A DNA stretch of 13,899 nt from Kiritimatiellia bacterium (GCA_007134175.1 SLLF01000025.1:1-13899), one strand, 5' to 3'. Shown: positions 7,818 through 13,843, counted from the first letter of the stretch. The notes: a model not told the origin generated them from the letters alone. Numbers and translations: made by a program.

Positions 7818-8616
7818 GACCTTGAAAGACATGGACCGCCGGCCCCGTAAGCGTCACATCGGTCGCCCCGGCGTCCGTCAGGCGAAAACCGACCTCAAGT
7901 TCGAAACCGCCCGCCGTGTCCAGTGTCACCGGCGGCGCGCAACGGCCAATGCGGCCGGCGATCAGGGCGCTGGCCACCATACCCGTCCCGCAGGCGGGGG
8001 TTTCCGCTTCCACGCCACGTTCATAGGTACGCAAGCGCAACCGTTGCGGACCGGTGATCTCAATCAAATTGACGTTGGTCCCGTCAGGGCTGAACGCCGG
8101 ATGATAGCGTACCGCCGCACCGAGCTGCGCCAGATCTTCCGCCGCCACGTTAGCTACTTCGATCACCACATGCGGCACGCCGCTGTTGACGAAGTGATAG
8201 GTAAGTTCGCGGTCAAGCACGGTTAGTGACTGATTCAACTGCCAGTCACGGGGCGCGGTCAGCGTCAGGCGTACCTGATCGCCCTGCACTTGAGCCCCGA
8301 CCAAACCGGCCGCCGTCTGCATCGTCAAGGTCGTCGGGGCCACATCCAGCTCATGGGCCAAGCGCGCAATACAGCGCGCCCCATTCCCGCACATATCCAC
8401 CTCGCCGCCATCCGGGTTGAAAAATCGCATGCGGAAATCCGCGCCGTCCGCGGTGGCCGGCTGGATCAACAGGATGCCTTCGCTGCCGACGCCGGTATGG
8501 CGCTGCATCAGCCCGGCCATCCAATCGGTGGCGTGCACGGGAAACCGCCCGGCCCGATCATCCACCACCATAAAATCGTTGGCCGCCCCATGCATTTTAT
8601 GGAAAGGTATTCGCAT
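7798..8616 (-). CDS. dapF: Diaminopimelate epimerase
   Basis: A 272-residue enzyme that interconverts LL- and meso-diaminopimelate for lysine and peptidoglycan synthesis in the cytoplasm. The two catalytic cysteines are present: Cys76 in MCGNGARCIARL and Cys209 in ACGTGMVAS. Substrate-binding segments FHKMHGAANDF, FFNPDGGEVD, PDGTNVN and YERGVEAETPACGTG are recognisable. Small departures from the common consensus are GAAND (usually G-L/A-G-N-D) and GSEGILLI (usually GADGLLLI). The start ATG 8616 fits the family N terminus; GTG 8625 would add three residues. The ribosome binding site is weak for both. It is upstream of, and overlaps, dinB, and is divergent from tpx. Confidence 0.95.
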   Translation of the reverse strand: MRIPFHKMHGAANDFMVVDDRAGRFPVHATDWMAGLMQRHTGVGSEGILLIQPATADGADFRMRFFNPDGGEVDMCGNGARCIARLAHELDVAPTTLTMQTAAGLVGAQVQGDQVRLTLTAPRDWQLNQSLTVLDRELTYHFVNSGVPHVVIEVANVAAEDLAQLGAAVRYHPAFSPDGTNVNLIEITGPQRLRLRTYERGVEAETPACGTGMVASALIAGRIGRCAPPVTLDTAGGFELEVGFRLTDAGATDVTLTGPAVHVFQGHVIYPD

Positions 8617-8722
8617 TACGGCCACAGCCTACGGCAGATAGCTGGCTGGGTAAAGTAAATGGTACACACCCCCCGCGATTGTAAGGTTCAGCCCACTTTC
8701 TCGACACACTTGCATAAACCCT

Positions 8723-8747
8723 GCATGAATGATCACGTTATGCATGC
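8723..8747. promoter_or_regulatory. Imperfect inverted repeat upstream of tpx
   Basis: The arms GCATGAAT and ATGCATGC pair with one mismatch around a 9-base spacer. It lies in the 184-base gap between the dapF and tpx starts, about 55 bases before the tpx ATG, where an operator would be expected. I could not identify a convincing -35/-10 pair near it. Its role as a binding site is inference. Confidence 0.25.
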
Positions 8748-8800
8748 CACTAGGCGTGGGCGCAGGTTTTGAAATACTTGGAGATTAAAGGAGGAGTTAG

Positions 8801-9304
8801 ATGGCGACTATTACGTTAAAAGGAAATACCATACATACCGTTGGTGACTTACCCGCCGTAGGTACCGCAGCCCCGAAGTTCTCGTTGGTGAACGGCGAAC
8901 TTGCCGATGTATCGCTGGCGGATTACGCCGGCAAACGCAAGATATTGAATATCACCCCGAGCCTGGATACCGGGGTTTGTGCGGCGTCCGCCGTCCGGTT
9001 CAATAAGGAGATAGTCGATTTAGACGACGTGGTGCTGCTCAATATCTCCGCCGACTTACCTTTCGCCTCGAGCCGTTTCTGCCAAGCTGAAGGGTTGGCA
9101 CACGTGGTCAACTTGTCGTGCTTCCGTTCACCAGGGTTTGGTCGCGATTATGGCGTGCTGATTACCGACGGTCCCTTGGCCGGGTTGCTGGCGCGCGCCG
9201 TGCTGGTGTTGGATCAAGACAACAACGTGCTCCACGCCGAACAAGTGCCGGAAATTGCCCAGGAACCGGATTACGCCGCCGCGTTAGCGAGCCTATCGCG
9301 GTAG
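8801..9304 (+). CDS. tpx: Thiol peroxidase (Tpx, atypical 2-Cys peroxiredoxin)
   Basis: A 167-residue peroxiredoxin, the normal family length. It reduces hydroperoxides, usually with thioredoxin as electron donor. The active-site segment [17 protein letters not shown] holds the peroxidatic Cys60, and the resolving Cys94 is in [10 protein letters not shown]. The conserved FGRDYGVLI and the final beta strand with VPEI..EPDY follow. The common consensus has LDTPVC; here it is LDTGVC. A third cysteine (Cys107) is in the LSCFR position where many homologues have Ser-Asp/Ala-Phe. The start is fixed by AAAGGAGGAG at 8787-8796, four bases before the ATG. It stands alone on the plus strand with a hairpin terminator downstream. 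Confidence 0.96.
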   Translation: MATITLKGNTIHTVGDLPAVGTAAPKFSLVNGELADVSLADYAGKRKILNITPSLDTGVCAASAVRFNKEIVDLDDVVLLNISADLPFASSRFCQAEGLAHVVNLSCFRSPGFGRDYGVLITDGPLAGLLARAVLVLDQDNNVLHAEQVPEIAQEPDYAAALASLSR

Positions 9305-9342
9305 GTCTTGTGGAAATAGATGGTAAGAAGGAACGTGCTGTA

Positions 9343-9372
9343 GCCGGGCACGCTGGGCCCGGCATTTCTCTC
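9343..9372 (+). terminator. Probable rho-independent terminator of tpx
   Basis: GCCGGGC (9343-9349) and GCCCGGC (9357-9363) form a perfect 7-bp stem with a 7-base loop, followed by ATTTCTCTC. The stem is strong but the T-run is short and interrupted. It begins 39 bases after the tpx stop. Confidence 0.52.
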
Positions 9373-9418
9373 CCGTCTGCCTTCGCCGCTTTGCGGCCGA
9401 CGGCGGGACAAGACGGGA
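9371..9418. repeat. Inverted repeat with nested hairpin
   Basis: TCCCGTCT (9371-9378) and AGACGGGA (9411-9418) are perfect 8-bp inverted arms. The 32 bases between them can fold further (GCCG / CGGC around CTTTG). It lies directly beside the orphan glgB end, so it may mark a recombination boundary or simply be a second structured region after the tpx terminator. Confidence 0.35.
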
Positions 9419-9487
9419 GCACGTCTTCTGGCGGATGTCATTCAGCCCGAAAAAACAGCGGCTAACGGCGGGACGACGATCATAATG
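9415..9487 (-). pseudogene. Orphan copy of the 3' end of glgB
   Basis: This stretch matches 11575-11649, which contains the end of the intact glgB gene, at roughly 80% by eye and in the same orientation. On the minus strand it reads IMIVVPPLAAVF, against IMITVPPLAAVFFRAE in the intact protein, then departs from the frame because of a 2-base deletion and stops. Similarity continues about 20 bases beyond the stop and ends abruptly upstream of the IMI codons. No other part of a second glgB is visible here. It is a relic of a former gene end, or a copy generated by insertion or duplication. Confidence 0.62.
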
Positions 9488-9516
9488 GGTCTAAGGGGTC
9501 TAAGGGTCAGCCCTTG
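9487..9516 (+). repeat. Tandem 9-base repeat and REP-like hairpin
   Basis: GGGTCTAAG occurs twice in direct succession (9487-9495 and 9496-9504) and begins a third time. The last copy runs into AAGGG-TCAG-CCCTT (9502-9515), a 5-bp stem with a 4-base loop. Sequences beginning GGGTCAG and ending in an AT-rich stretch, preceded by tandem GGTCTAAG units, resemble what I recall around REP-associated tyrosine transposase (RAYT) elements. No transposase is present, so this would be a leftover end. The element assignment is tentative. Confidence 0.35.
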
Positions 9517-9870
9517 AGAATTAACTTTACAGGCACCGTTACCGGCTGTGGCCGCCGCACGGCTCTGAAGTCCCGCTCCTGTCACGATTCACTCCTTGTT
9601 TCAAAATGCCCACATCGTATAGCCAGATACCGCCGTTATAAATCCTTGCGGTATAAGTAATTCCGTTCATCTCTGCAAGGTCCACCACCCGCGCCGTGCC
9701 ATTCATCCATGTCCGGTTCCTGTCCGAAAGTGATCTGACGTGGGCGCTGTCCGGTGTGGCGAGCGCCTGTGCGCAGTGGTGTAACCCGTTGCCCGATAGA
9801 GATTGACGATTTCATCCGCCGGGAGAAGCCCCTGGCCGTTTGTTCGCGGCACGGCGACGGGAGTGTTGTG
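9517..9870. other. Gene-free, decayed coding-like stretch
   Basis: No intact gene is supported here. On the minus strand, short pieces in shifting frames look protein-like, for example VVDLAEMNGITYTARIYNGG followed by IWLYDVGILK (encoded around 9600-9700), and VAVPRTNGQGLLPADEIVNL (around 9790-9870). They are broken by frame changes and I could not assign them to a family. They may be the remains of a gene that lay downstream of the ORF6N gene. Confidence 0.35.
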
Positions 9871-9892
9871 CATGTCCGGTTCATGTCCGGTT
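9871..9892 (+). repeat. Tandem CATGTCCGGTT repeat (third copy at 9708)
   Basis: CATGTCCGGTT is present twice head to tail at 9871-9881 and 9882-9892. A further copy, CATGTCCGGTTCC, is at 9708-9720. The tandem pair spans the stop of the ORF6N relic. Slippage duplication would explain the pair; the distant copy is unexplained. Confidence 0.5.
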
Positions 9893-10300
9893 CCGCTTCT
9901 TCCCATAGGACCCGCGGCCTTCTCTGACGTGAAAGCCGATCTGCTTGCGCGGCGCATCCGGCGGCGCCATGAGCTGGCGAATGGCGTCGAAGAGCGAGCG
10001 GATGGCCTGGTCGTTTCTTTCCAGGCGGCGCTCCAGTTCGGCCAGTTTGCGGGAGAGGGACTCGTCGGCGCTCAGCATCCGGCGCAGACTTACGAAGGTG
10101 CGCATGATCGCGACATTAACCTGCACCGCACGCTCGCTCCGCAACTCGCTGGACAGCATTGCCACGCCCTGCTCAGTGAAGGCATAAGGCAGCGAGCGGC
10201 GGCGTCAGCCCTGCCCGGAACTTGAAGTGCCAAATTAGCATTTCAAGTCGGCCGCCTCTTCAGCCGTCAGTTGGAACATGAAATCAGGCGGGATCCGGCG
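9881..10300 (-). pseudogene. ORF6N-domain protein gene, 5'-truncated with two in-frame stops
   Basis: Read in one continuous minus-strand frame, the stretch gives IRRIPPDFMFQLTAEEAADL, K-C, a stop (TAA at 10237-10235), FGTSSSGQG, a stop (TGA at 10207-10205), then LPYAFTEQGVAMLSS and a helical end through LRSERAVQVNVAIMRTFVSL and FDAIRQLMAPP to a TGA at 9881. This is the arrangement of phage/prophage-type ORF6N (KilA-N-related DNA-binding) proteins. The stops fall where homologues have Gln (CAA to TAA) and Trp (TGG to TGA), so simple substitutions destroyed it. The N-terminal part is missing and replaced by the vapC 3' end. A 95-residue ORF starting inside it is unlikely to be a functional gene. 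Confidence 0.78.
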
Positions 10301-10700
10301 GATCAAGCAACTGCTTCATCGAGCGGGCGACATCCGGGCAGGCTCGGAGGATTTGCTTGTCCTCCGTGACAAGAACGACACCCAGGGAACGCGCCAGAAC
10401 CACGTAGGTTGCGTCGTAGGCGGTGAGCCCTGTAGAGTAGGCCGTCTTCAGAACGGAGGCAGAGGTACACCCGTCGGTCCGAGTGGCAAGCAAACGCCTG
10501 GCGGTCTCTGCCGCAGCAGTAGCACTATCCAAAGCAAGCTTTTTCGCTTTCGTCTCGTGAAGAAGCGCGTTCCAAACCTCAAATTGGCATAGGGGCAGAG
10601 TCATCCATTCCGTATCTCGCGAATGGATTTCCCGGGCATCTAATGCCAATGGCGTATCCAGAAGAAAAGCCACAACGACGTTGGCGTCCACGACAATCAT
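10284..10700 (-). CDS. vapC: PIN-domain ribonuclease toxin (VapC/FitB type)
   Basis: A 138-residue PIN-domain protein with the acidic active-site set Asp5 (VVDANVVVAFL), Glu41 (LCQFEVWNAL), Asp96 (GLTAYDATYVVLA) and Asp114 (VTEDKQIL). VapC toxins are Mg-dependent endoribonucleases acting on tRNA or rRNA and are held inactive by the cognate antitoxin. The ATG at 10700 overlaps the antitoxin stop by four bases (ATGA), so translation is coupled. The last residues (LLDPPDPA) are encoded by DNA that in another frame still reads as ORF6N sequence (IRRIPPDF), so the C terminus was probably remade at a recombination junction. The active site is complete, so activity is plausible. The cellular target cannot be predicted. 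Confidence 0.88.
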   Translation of the reverse strand: MIVVDANVVVAFLLDTPLALDAREIHSRDTEWMTLPLCQFEVWNALLHETKAKKLALDSATAAAETARRLLATRTDGCTSASVLKTAYSTGLTAYDATYVVLARSLGVVLVTEDKQILRACPDVARSMKQLLDPPDPA

Positions 10701-10924
10701 CGCTTACCGTCCCGCGCATCACGAATGATTTGGACAATCTCATCATGACTGATCGGCTTCAAGGGTTTGATTGGCGGTGGGAATTCCGTCGTGGTGGCGC
10801 TATTCAGTTCGCGCTCCAGGATTGCGATTACTTCACGGTTCATGGATCGATGGTGGGCCGCCGCCCGCTGGCGAAGCCTGTCGTGAAGCGGCGGGGGCAT
10901 GTTCTTGATGAGCAAGGCAGGCAT
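10697..10924 (-). CDS. vapB: Antitoxin of the PIN toxin (FitA/VapB-like, ribbon-helix-helix)
   Basis: A 75-residue protein. Residues 1-40 (ALLIKNMPPPLHDRL, RAAAHHRSMNREVIAILERE) match the ribbon-helix-helix DNA-binding domain of FitA-type antitoxins: one beta strand, then two helices. Residues 45-75 (Pro-rich linker, then HDEIVQIIRDARDGKR) are the usual toxin-binding tail. ATG 10924 was chosen because it is the first codon of the beta strand and has AAAGGAA six bases upstream; a longer reading up to 11026 would run back to the ORF6N relic with no family match. It should bind its own promoter with the toxin as co-repressor; a repeated TATACCC lies just upstream. Confidence 0.88.
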   Translation of the reverse strand: MPALLIKNMPPPLHDRLRQRAAAHHRSMNREVIAILERELNSATTTEFPPPIKPLKPISHDEIVQIIRDARDGKR

Positions 10925-10938
10925 AACATATTCCTTTC

Positions 10939-10969
10939 TATACCCAAGTGTTACCAAAAAGGTATACCC
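10939..10969 (-). promoter_or_regulatory. Candidate operator of the toxin-antitoxin operon
   Basis: TATACCC occurs at 10939-10945 and again at 10963-10969. The second copy is part of the perfect palindrome GGTATACC (10961-10968). The two sites are 24 bases apart start to start, close to two helical turns, and lie 15-45 bases upstream of the antitoxin ATG. Ribbon-helix-helix antitoxins typically bind such short repeated or dyad sites. No clear -35/-10 pair was picked. Confidence 0.38.
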
Positions 10970-11006
10970 TGTTCCTTGGTCGCACGCAAGCCCAGCGAGC
11001 AAATCA

Positions 11007-11111
11007 GGAGAGGGATTCGTTAACACTAAACATCCGGCGCAGGCTTACAAAGGCGCGCATGATCGCAACGTTGACCTGCACCGCGCGCTCGCTCCGCAAT
11101 ACGCTGGACTC
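11007..11111 (-). pseudogene. Second, shorter ORF6N relic
   Basis: This aligns without gaps to 10052-10156 (offset 955, about 84% identical by eye). The minus-strand reading is LRSERAVQVNVAIMRAFVSL, RRMFSVNESLS, then a stop. It keeps only the middle helical part of the ORF6N protein. It lies upstream of vapB in the same orientation as the longer relic, so the toxin-antitoxin pair sits between two direct copies. Confidence 0.72.
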
Positions 11112-11218
11112 AGCCCGTTCCAGGGGCGAACGAAAATCAATAACAGCTTCCAGTCGAAGGAAAAGGCTGTGTTCCAATCCTTGGATAAAAAGTGCGGTAT
11201 ATTTTCCAGGCGTTGGAG
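11112..11218. other. Short AT-richer spacer
   Basis: I see no gene, clear promoter or terminator here. Base composition is visibly richer in A and T than in the flanking chromosomal genes, in line with foreign or decayed DNA. A TATATT at 11198-11203 could be a -10 element for the small ORF that follows, but no matching -35 is seen. Confidence 0.3.
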
Positions 11219-11449
11219 ATGGGGACAGCGATCTTCGTAACCGGAGAAGACGAAGGCGAAAAAACAGGGCGAAAGATGAAGGAACAGTATCTTGAATCTT
11301 TCTTGTTGGCAGAGAGATCGGGTAAGCGGGTCGAGGAAGTGTATCCGTTTAAGTGTGGCGGGGAAGTGTGGGGATACAGAATACTGGACTCGTCGGTCGT
11401 TATCGTCGCCCGTCCACCCCTCTCCTTAAATGGACGCATCTGGACCTAA
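11219..11449 (+). CDS. Small hypothetical protein
   Basis: An ORF of 76 codons from ATG 11219 (a GTG at 11192 would add nine). The product has a hydrophilic, Glu/Lys-rich N-terminal half and an end with alternating hydrophobic residues (GYRILDSSVVIVARPPLSL). I do not recognise the family. GGAG touches the ATG directly, which is too close for a normal ribosome binding site, so the start is doubtful. It is the only unexplained ORF of some coherence in the island and is oriented against its neighbours. It could be a small accessory gene, a fragment or chance. Confidence 0.28.
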   Translation: MGTAIFVTGEDEGEKTGRKMKEQYLESFLLAERSGKRVEEVYPFKCGGEVWGYRILDSSVVIVARPPLSLNGRIWT

Positions 11450-11597
11450 TATGGCATGAAAATCGGCTTCCGTCGGTACGCTTTTCTTCTTCGGCATATC
11501 GTTCACCTGCCAGTATTATGCACACTGTTTTTCCAGCCGTCTCCTACTTTTTGGTTGGCAAGCAAGGCCGTGGGGGGAGCATCTCTTTTGGCGGGTG
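11450..11597. other. Spacer after glgB with a tiny minus-strand ORF
   Basis: There is no convincing gene. On the minus strand, ATG at 11497 opens a 23-codon ORF (MPKKKSVPTEADFHAILGPD, ending at 11426) with AGGTGA six bases upstream; it overlaps the end of the plus-strand small ORF. GGCGG (11590-11594) and CCGCC (11603-11607) can pair around the glgB stop but lack a following T-run on the minus strand, so I do not call a terminator for glgB. Confidence 0.2.
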
Positions 11598-11649
11598 TTA
11601 TTCCGCCCGGAAGAAAACGGCGGCTAGCGGCGGGACCGTGATCATGATG
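11575..11649 (+). repeat. Direct repeat, right copy (contains the real glgB 3' end)
   Basis: This is the right-hand partner of the orphan at 9415-9487. It spans about 23 bases downstream of the glgB stop and the last 16 or so codons. Both copies face the same way and lie about 2.16 kb apart, bracketing the accessory island. Confidence 0.6.
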
Positions 11650-13781
11650 GAATGGTCGCTGCCTTGCCAGGGAACCGGATCGGACGGAACCGCCCCGAAG
11701 TTACCAATGTTACCGCCTCCGAAGTGTTCGGAGTCGCTGTTGAATACCTCGCTGTACACGCCCGGCCGAGGAACGCCGACCCGGTAGCCGTAGCGCGGCT
11801 CGGGGGTAAAGTTGAATAGACAGACGATTCGTTCATTGGGTGCGTTCCCTTTACGAACGAAACTAATCAGGCTTTGTTCGCTGTCGTGGAAATCGATCCA
11901 CTCGAATCCTGCCCAGCTGACATCATCCTCGTAGAAGGCCGGAATGGATCGGCTCAACCGGTTCAGCTCACGCACCGTGGCTTGCAGTTTGCGGTGCGGC
12001 TCGTACTGCAACAGATGCCAATCAAGGCTTTGATGACAGTTCCACTCATTCCAAGGCCCCAATTCCGCGCCCATGAAAAGCAGTTTCTTGCCGGGATGGG
12101 CGTACATGTAGGCATACAACATGCGCAAATTGGCGAACTTCTGCCAGTCATCACCCGGCATCTTGCCCAGCAAATGGCGTTTGCCGTGCACGACTTCGTC
12201 ATGGGAAAAGGGTAGTATAAAATTCTCGGTGAACGCGTAGATTAGCGAAAACGTGATGTCGCCATGGTGGTACTTGCGGTAGATCGGGTCCTTGGCAAAA
12301 TATTCCAGCGTGTCGTTCATCCAGCCCATGTTCCACTTGAAGTCAAAACCCAGCCCGCCCAGGTAGGTGGGGCGCGATACCATGGGCCAGGCAGTCGACT
12401 CCTCGGCGAACGTCAGGATGCCGGGATAATCGGCATGAACGATCTCATTGAACCGCTTTAGAAAAGAAACCGCCTCGAGGTTTTCGCGGCCGCCGTGCTC
12501 GTTGGGCACCCATTCCCCCGCTTTGCGGGAATAGTCGAGGTAAAGCATGCTGGCGACAGCGTCGACGCGAAAGCCGTCGATGTGGTAGACGTCGGCCCAG
12601 AACATCGCGTTGGACAAGAGAAAGCTGCGGACCTCGTTGCGGCCGTAGTTGAAGATCAGCGTGCCCCAATCCGTATGTTCGCCTTTGCGGGGGTCGGCGT
12701 GCTCATAGAGGTGCGAACCATCAAAGTAGCCCAGGCCGTGTCCATCTTTGGGGAAATGGGCGGGGACCCAATCGACGATCACCCCCAACCCGGCCTGGTG
12801 GCAGCGGTCTATAAAGTATTTCAGGTCGTCCGGCGTACCGAAACGGGAGGTTGGGGCGTAGTAGCCAATGGTCTGGTAGCCCCAGGACCCGTCAAACGGG
12901 TGTTCGGAAACCGGCAATAGCTCGATGTGGGTAAAGCCCAGATCCAGCACGTACGGGATGAGGGTGTCGGCTAGCTCGCGATAGGTTAGCCAGCGATCCG
13001 ACTCCTCGGCCACCCGGCGCCACGATCCCAAGTGCACCTCGTAGATATTGACCGGTTGGTGCAAGTGGTCCGTTTCCTGGCGGCGCTGCATCCACTGATC
13101 GTCCTGCCAGGCATAGGCCTCGATGTCCCAGACCATCGAGGCTGTGCGCGGGCGCAATTCAGCGGCAAAGGCATAGGGATCGGCCTTCTGGGCCAGAAAA
13201 CCGTGGAGCCCCTTGATCTCGAATTTATAGAGGTCGCCCGGCTTAAGGTGTGGCAGAAAAAGCTCCCACAACCCGGATGCACTGCGGCTTTGCATGGGGT
13301 GGCAGAGGCCGTCCCAGCGGTTGAACGGTCCCAGCACGCTTACCCGGCTGGCGTTGGGGGCCCAGACAGCGAAGTGGACACCGTCGACGTCGTCGACGGT
13401 CAGTGGATGCGCTCCCATCTTCTTGTAGGTGCGGAAGTGCGTGCCTTCCCCCAGCAGGTACTCGTCGAAATCGGTTATCTGCAACGGAAACCGGTAGGGA
13501 TCTTCCACTTCCCACACGTGGTCGTCATGGCCGGTCATGCGCAGCGTATAGCCGTCGCGCCCGGTCGTCACCGCTGCCTCGAAAACGCCTTCCACCTGGG
13601 CCGGTTTGGCATTCCAAACCGTCGCGCCGTCCCGGGCGCAGACGGACACGGCGCGGGCATGGGGCTGGTAGGTACGGACGATACCGTGTCCATCCTTCTC
13701 CAACGCGTGCCAGCCCAGCACCTCATAAGGCGCGTACCAGGTTCCTTTAGCAACAGCTTGCAGCTTTTGGACGGTATTCAA
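11598..13781 (-). CDS. glgB: 1,4-alpha-glucan branching enzyme (GH13)
   Basis: A 727-residue enzyme, essentially the same length as E. coli GlgB. It makes alpha-1,6 branches in glycogen by cutting and transferring alpha-1,4 chains in the cytoplasm. Order: an N-terminal carbohydrate-binding domain (about 10-105), a second CBM48 domain (about 125-215), the catalytic (beta/alpha)8 barrel (about 245-600) and a C-terminal all-beta domain. GH13 regions are intact: DWVPAHF (Asp337), GFRVDAVAS (nucleophile Asp407), TFAEEST (acid/base Glu460) and PFSHDEVVHG (Asp528). The start is TTG 13781, preceded by AGGAGG with a 9-base spacing; an in-frame TGA just upstream excludes longer forms. No other glg genes are in the window. 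Its 3' end carries a direct repeat found again beside tpx. Confidence 0.97.
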   Translation of the reverse strand: MNTVQKLQAVAKGTWYAPYEVLGWHALEKDGHGIVRTYQPHARAVSVCARDGATVWNAKPAQVEGVFEAAVTTGRDGYTLRMTGHDDHVWEVEDPYRFPLQITDFDEYLLGEGTHFRTYKKMGAHPLTVDDVDGVHFAVWAPNASRVSVLGPFNRWDGLCHPMQSRSASGLWELFLPHLKPGDLYKFEIKGLHGFLAQKADPYAFAAELRPRTASMVWDIEAYAWQDDQWMQRRQETDHLHQPVNIYEVHLGSWRRVAEESDRWLTYRELADTLIPYVLDLGFTHIELLPVSEHPFDGSWGYQTIGYYAPTSRFGTPDDLKYFIDRCHQAGLGVIVDWVPAHFPKDGHGLGYFDGSHLYEHADPRKGEHTDWGTLIFNYGRNEVRSFLLSNAMFWADVYHIDGFRVDAVASMLYLDYSRKAGEWVPNEHGGRENLEAVSFLKRFNEIVHADYPGILTFAEESTAWPMVSRPTYLGGLGFDFKWNMGWMNDTLEYFAKDPIYRKYHHGDITFSLIYAFTENFILPFSHDEVVHGKRHLLGKMPGDDWQKFANLRMLYAYMYAHPGKKLLFMGAELGPWNEWNCHQSLDWHLLQYEPHRKLQATVRELNRLSRSIPAFYEDDVSWAGFEWIDFHDSEQSLISFVRKGNAPNERIVCLFNFTPEPRYGYRVGVPRPGVYSEVFNSDSEHFGGGNIGNFGAVPSDPVPWQGSDHSIMITVPPLAAVFFRAE

Positions 13782-13843
13782 TAGTCAATTCCTCCTTGTG
13801 GTGGTCACCGGCCTCGCTGGATTCTCGACAGGCTCGTTGGGAT

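Noticed and set aside
7795..8226. 143-codon plus-strand ORF
   Set aside because: Antisense to dapF, including its second active-site cysteine region; explained by codon bias.
9881..10165. Intact 95-residue gene starting inside the ORF6N relic
   Set aside because: It is the 3' piece of a longer frame that continues upstream through two nonsense codons with conserved ORF6N residues, so it is better described as a pseudogene.
10278..10592. 104-codon plus-strand ORF
   Set aside because: Antisense to the PIN toxin gene, whose four acidic active-site residues are intact.
10697..11026. Longer 109-residue antitoxin
   Set aside because: The extra 34 residues have no antitoxin match and run back to the edge of the ORF6N relic; ATG 10924 has a ribosome binding site and starts at the DNA-binding strand.
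9305..11600. tRNA, CRISPR array or intact transposase in the island
   Set aside because: I looked for clover-leaf arms, regularly spaced repeats and transposase motifs and found none; the repeats present are pairwise relics.
11590..11607. Hairpin at the glgB stop as a terminator
   Set aside because: Only a 5-bp stem overlapping the stop codon, with no T-run in the direction of glgB transcription.
13032..13784. 250-codon plus-strand ORF
   Set aside because: Antisense to glgB, whose domains are complete in this part; no ribosome binding site or family pattern.
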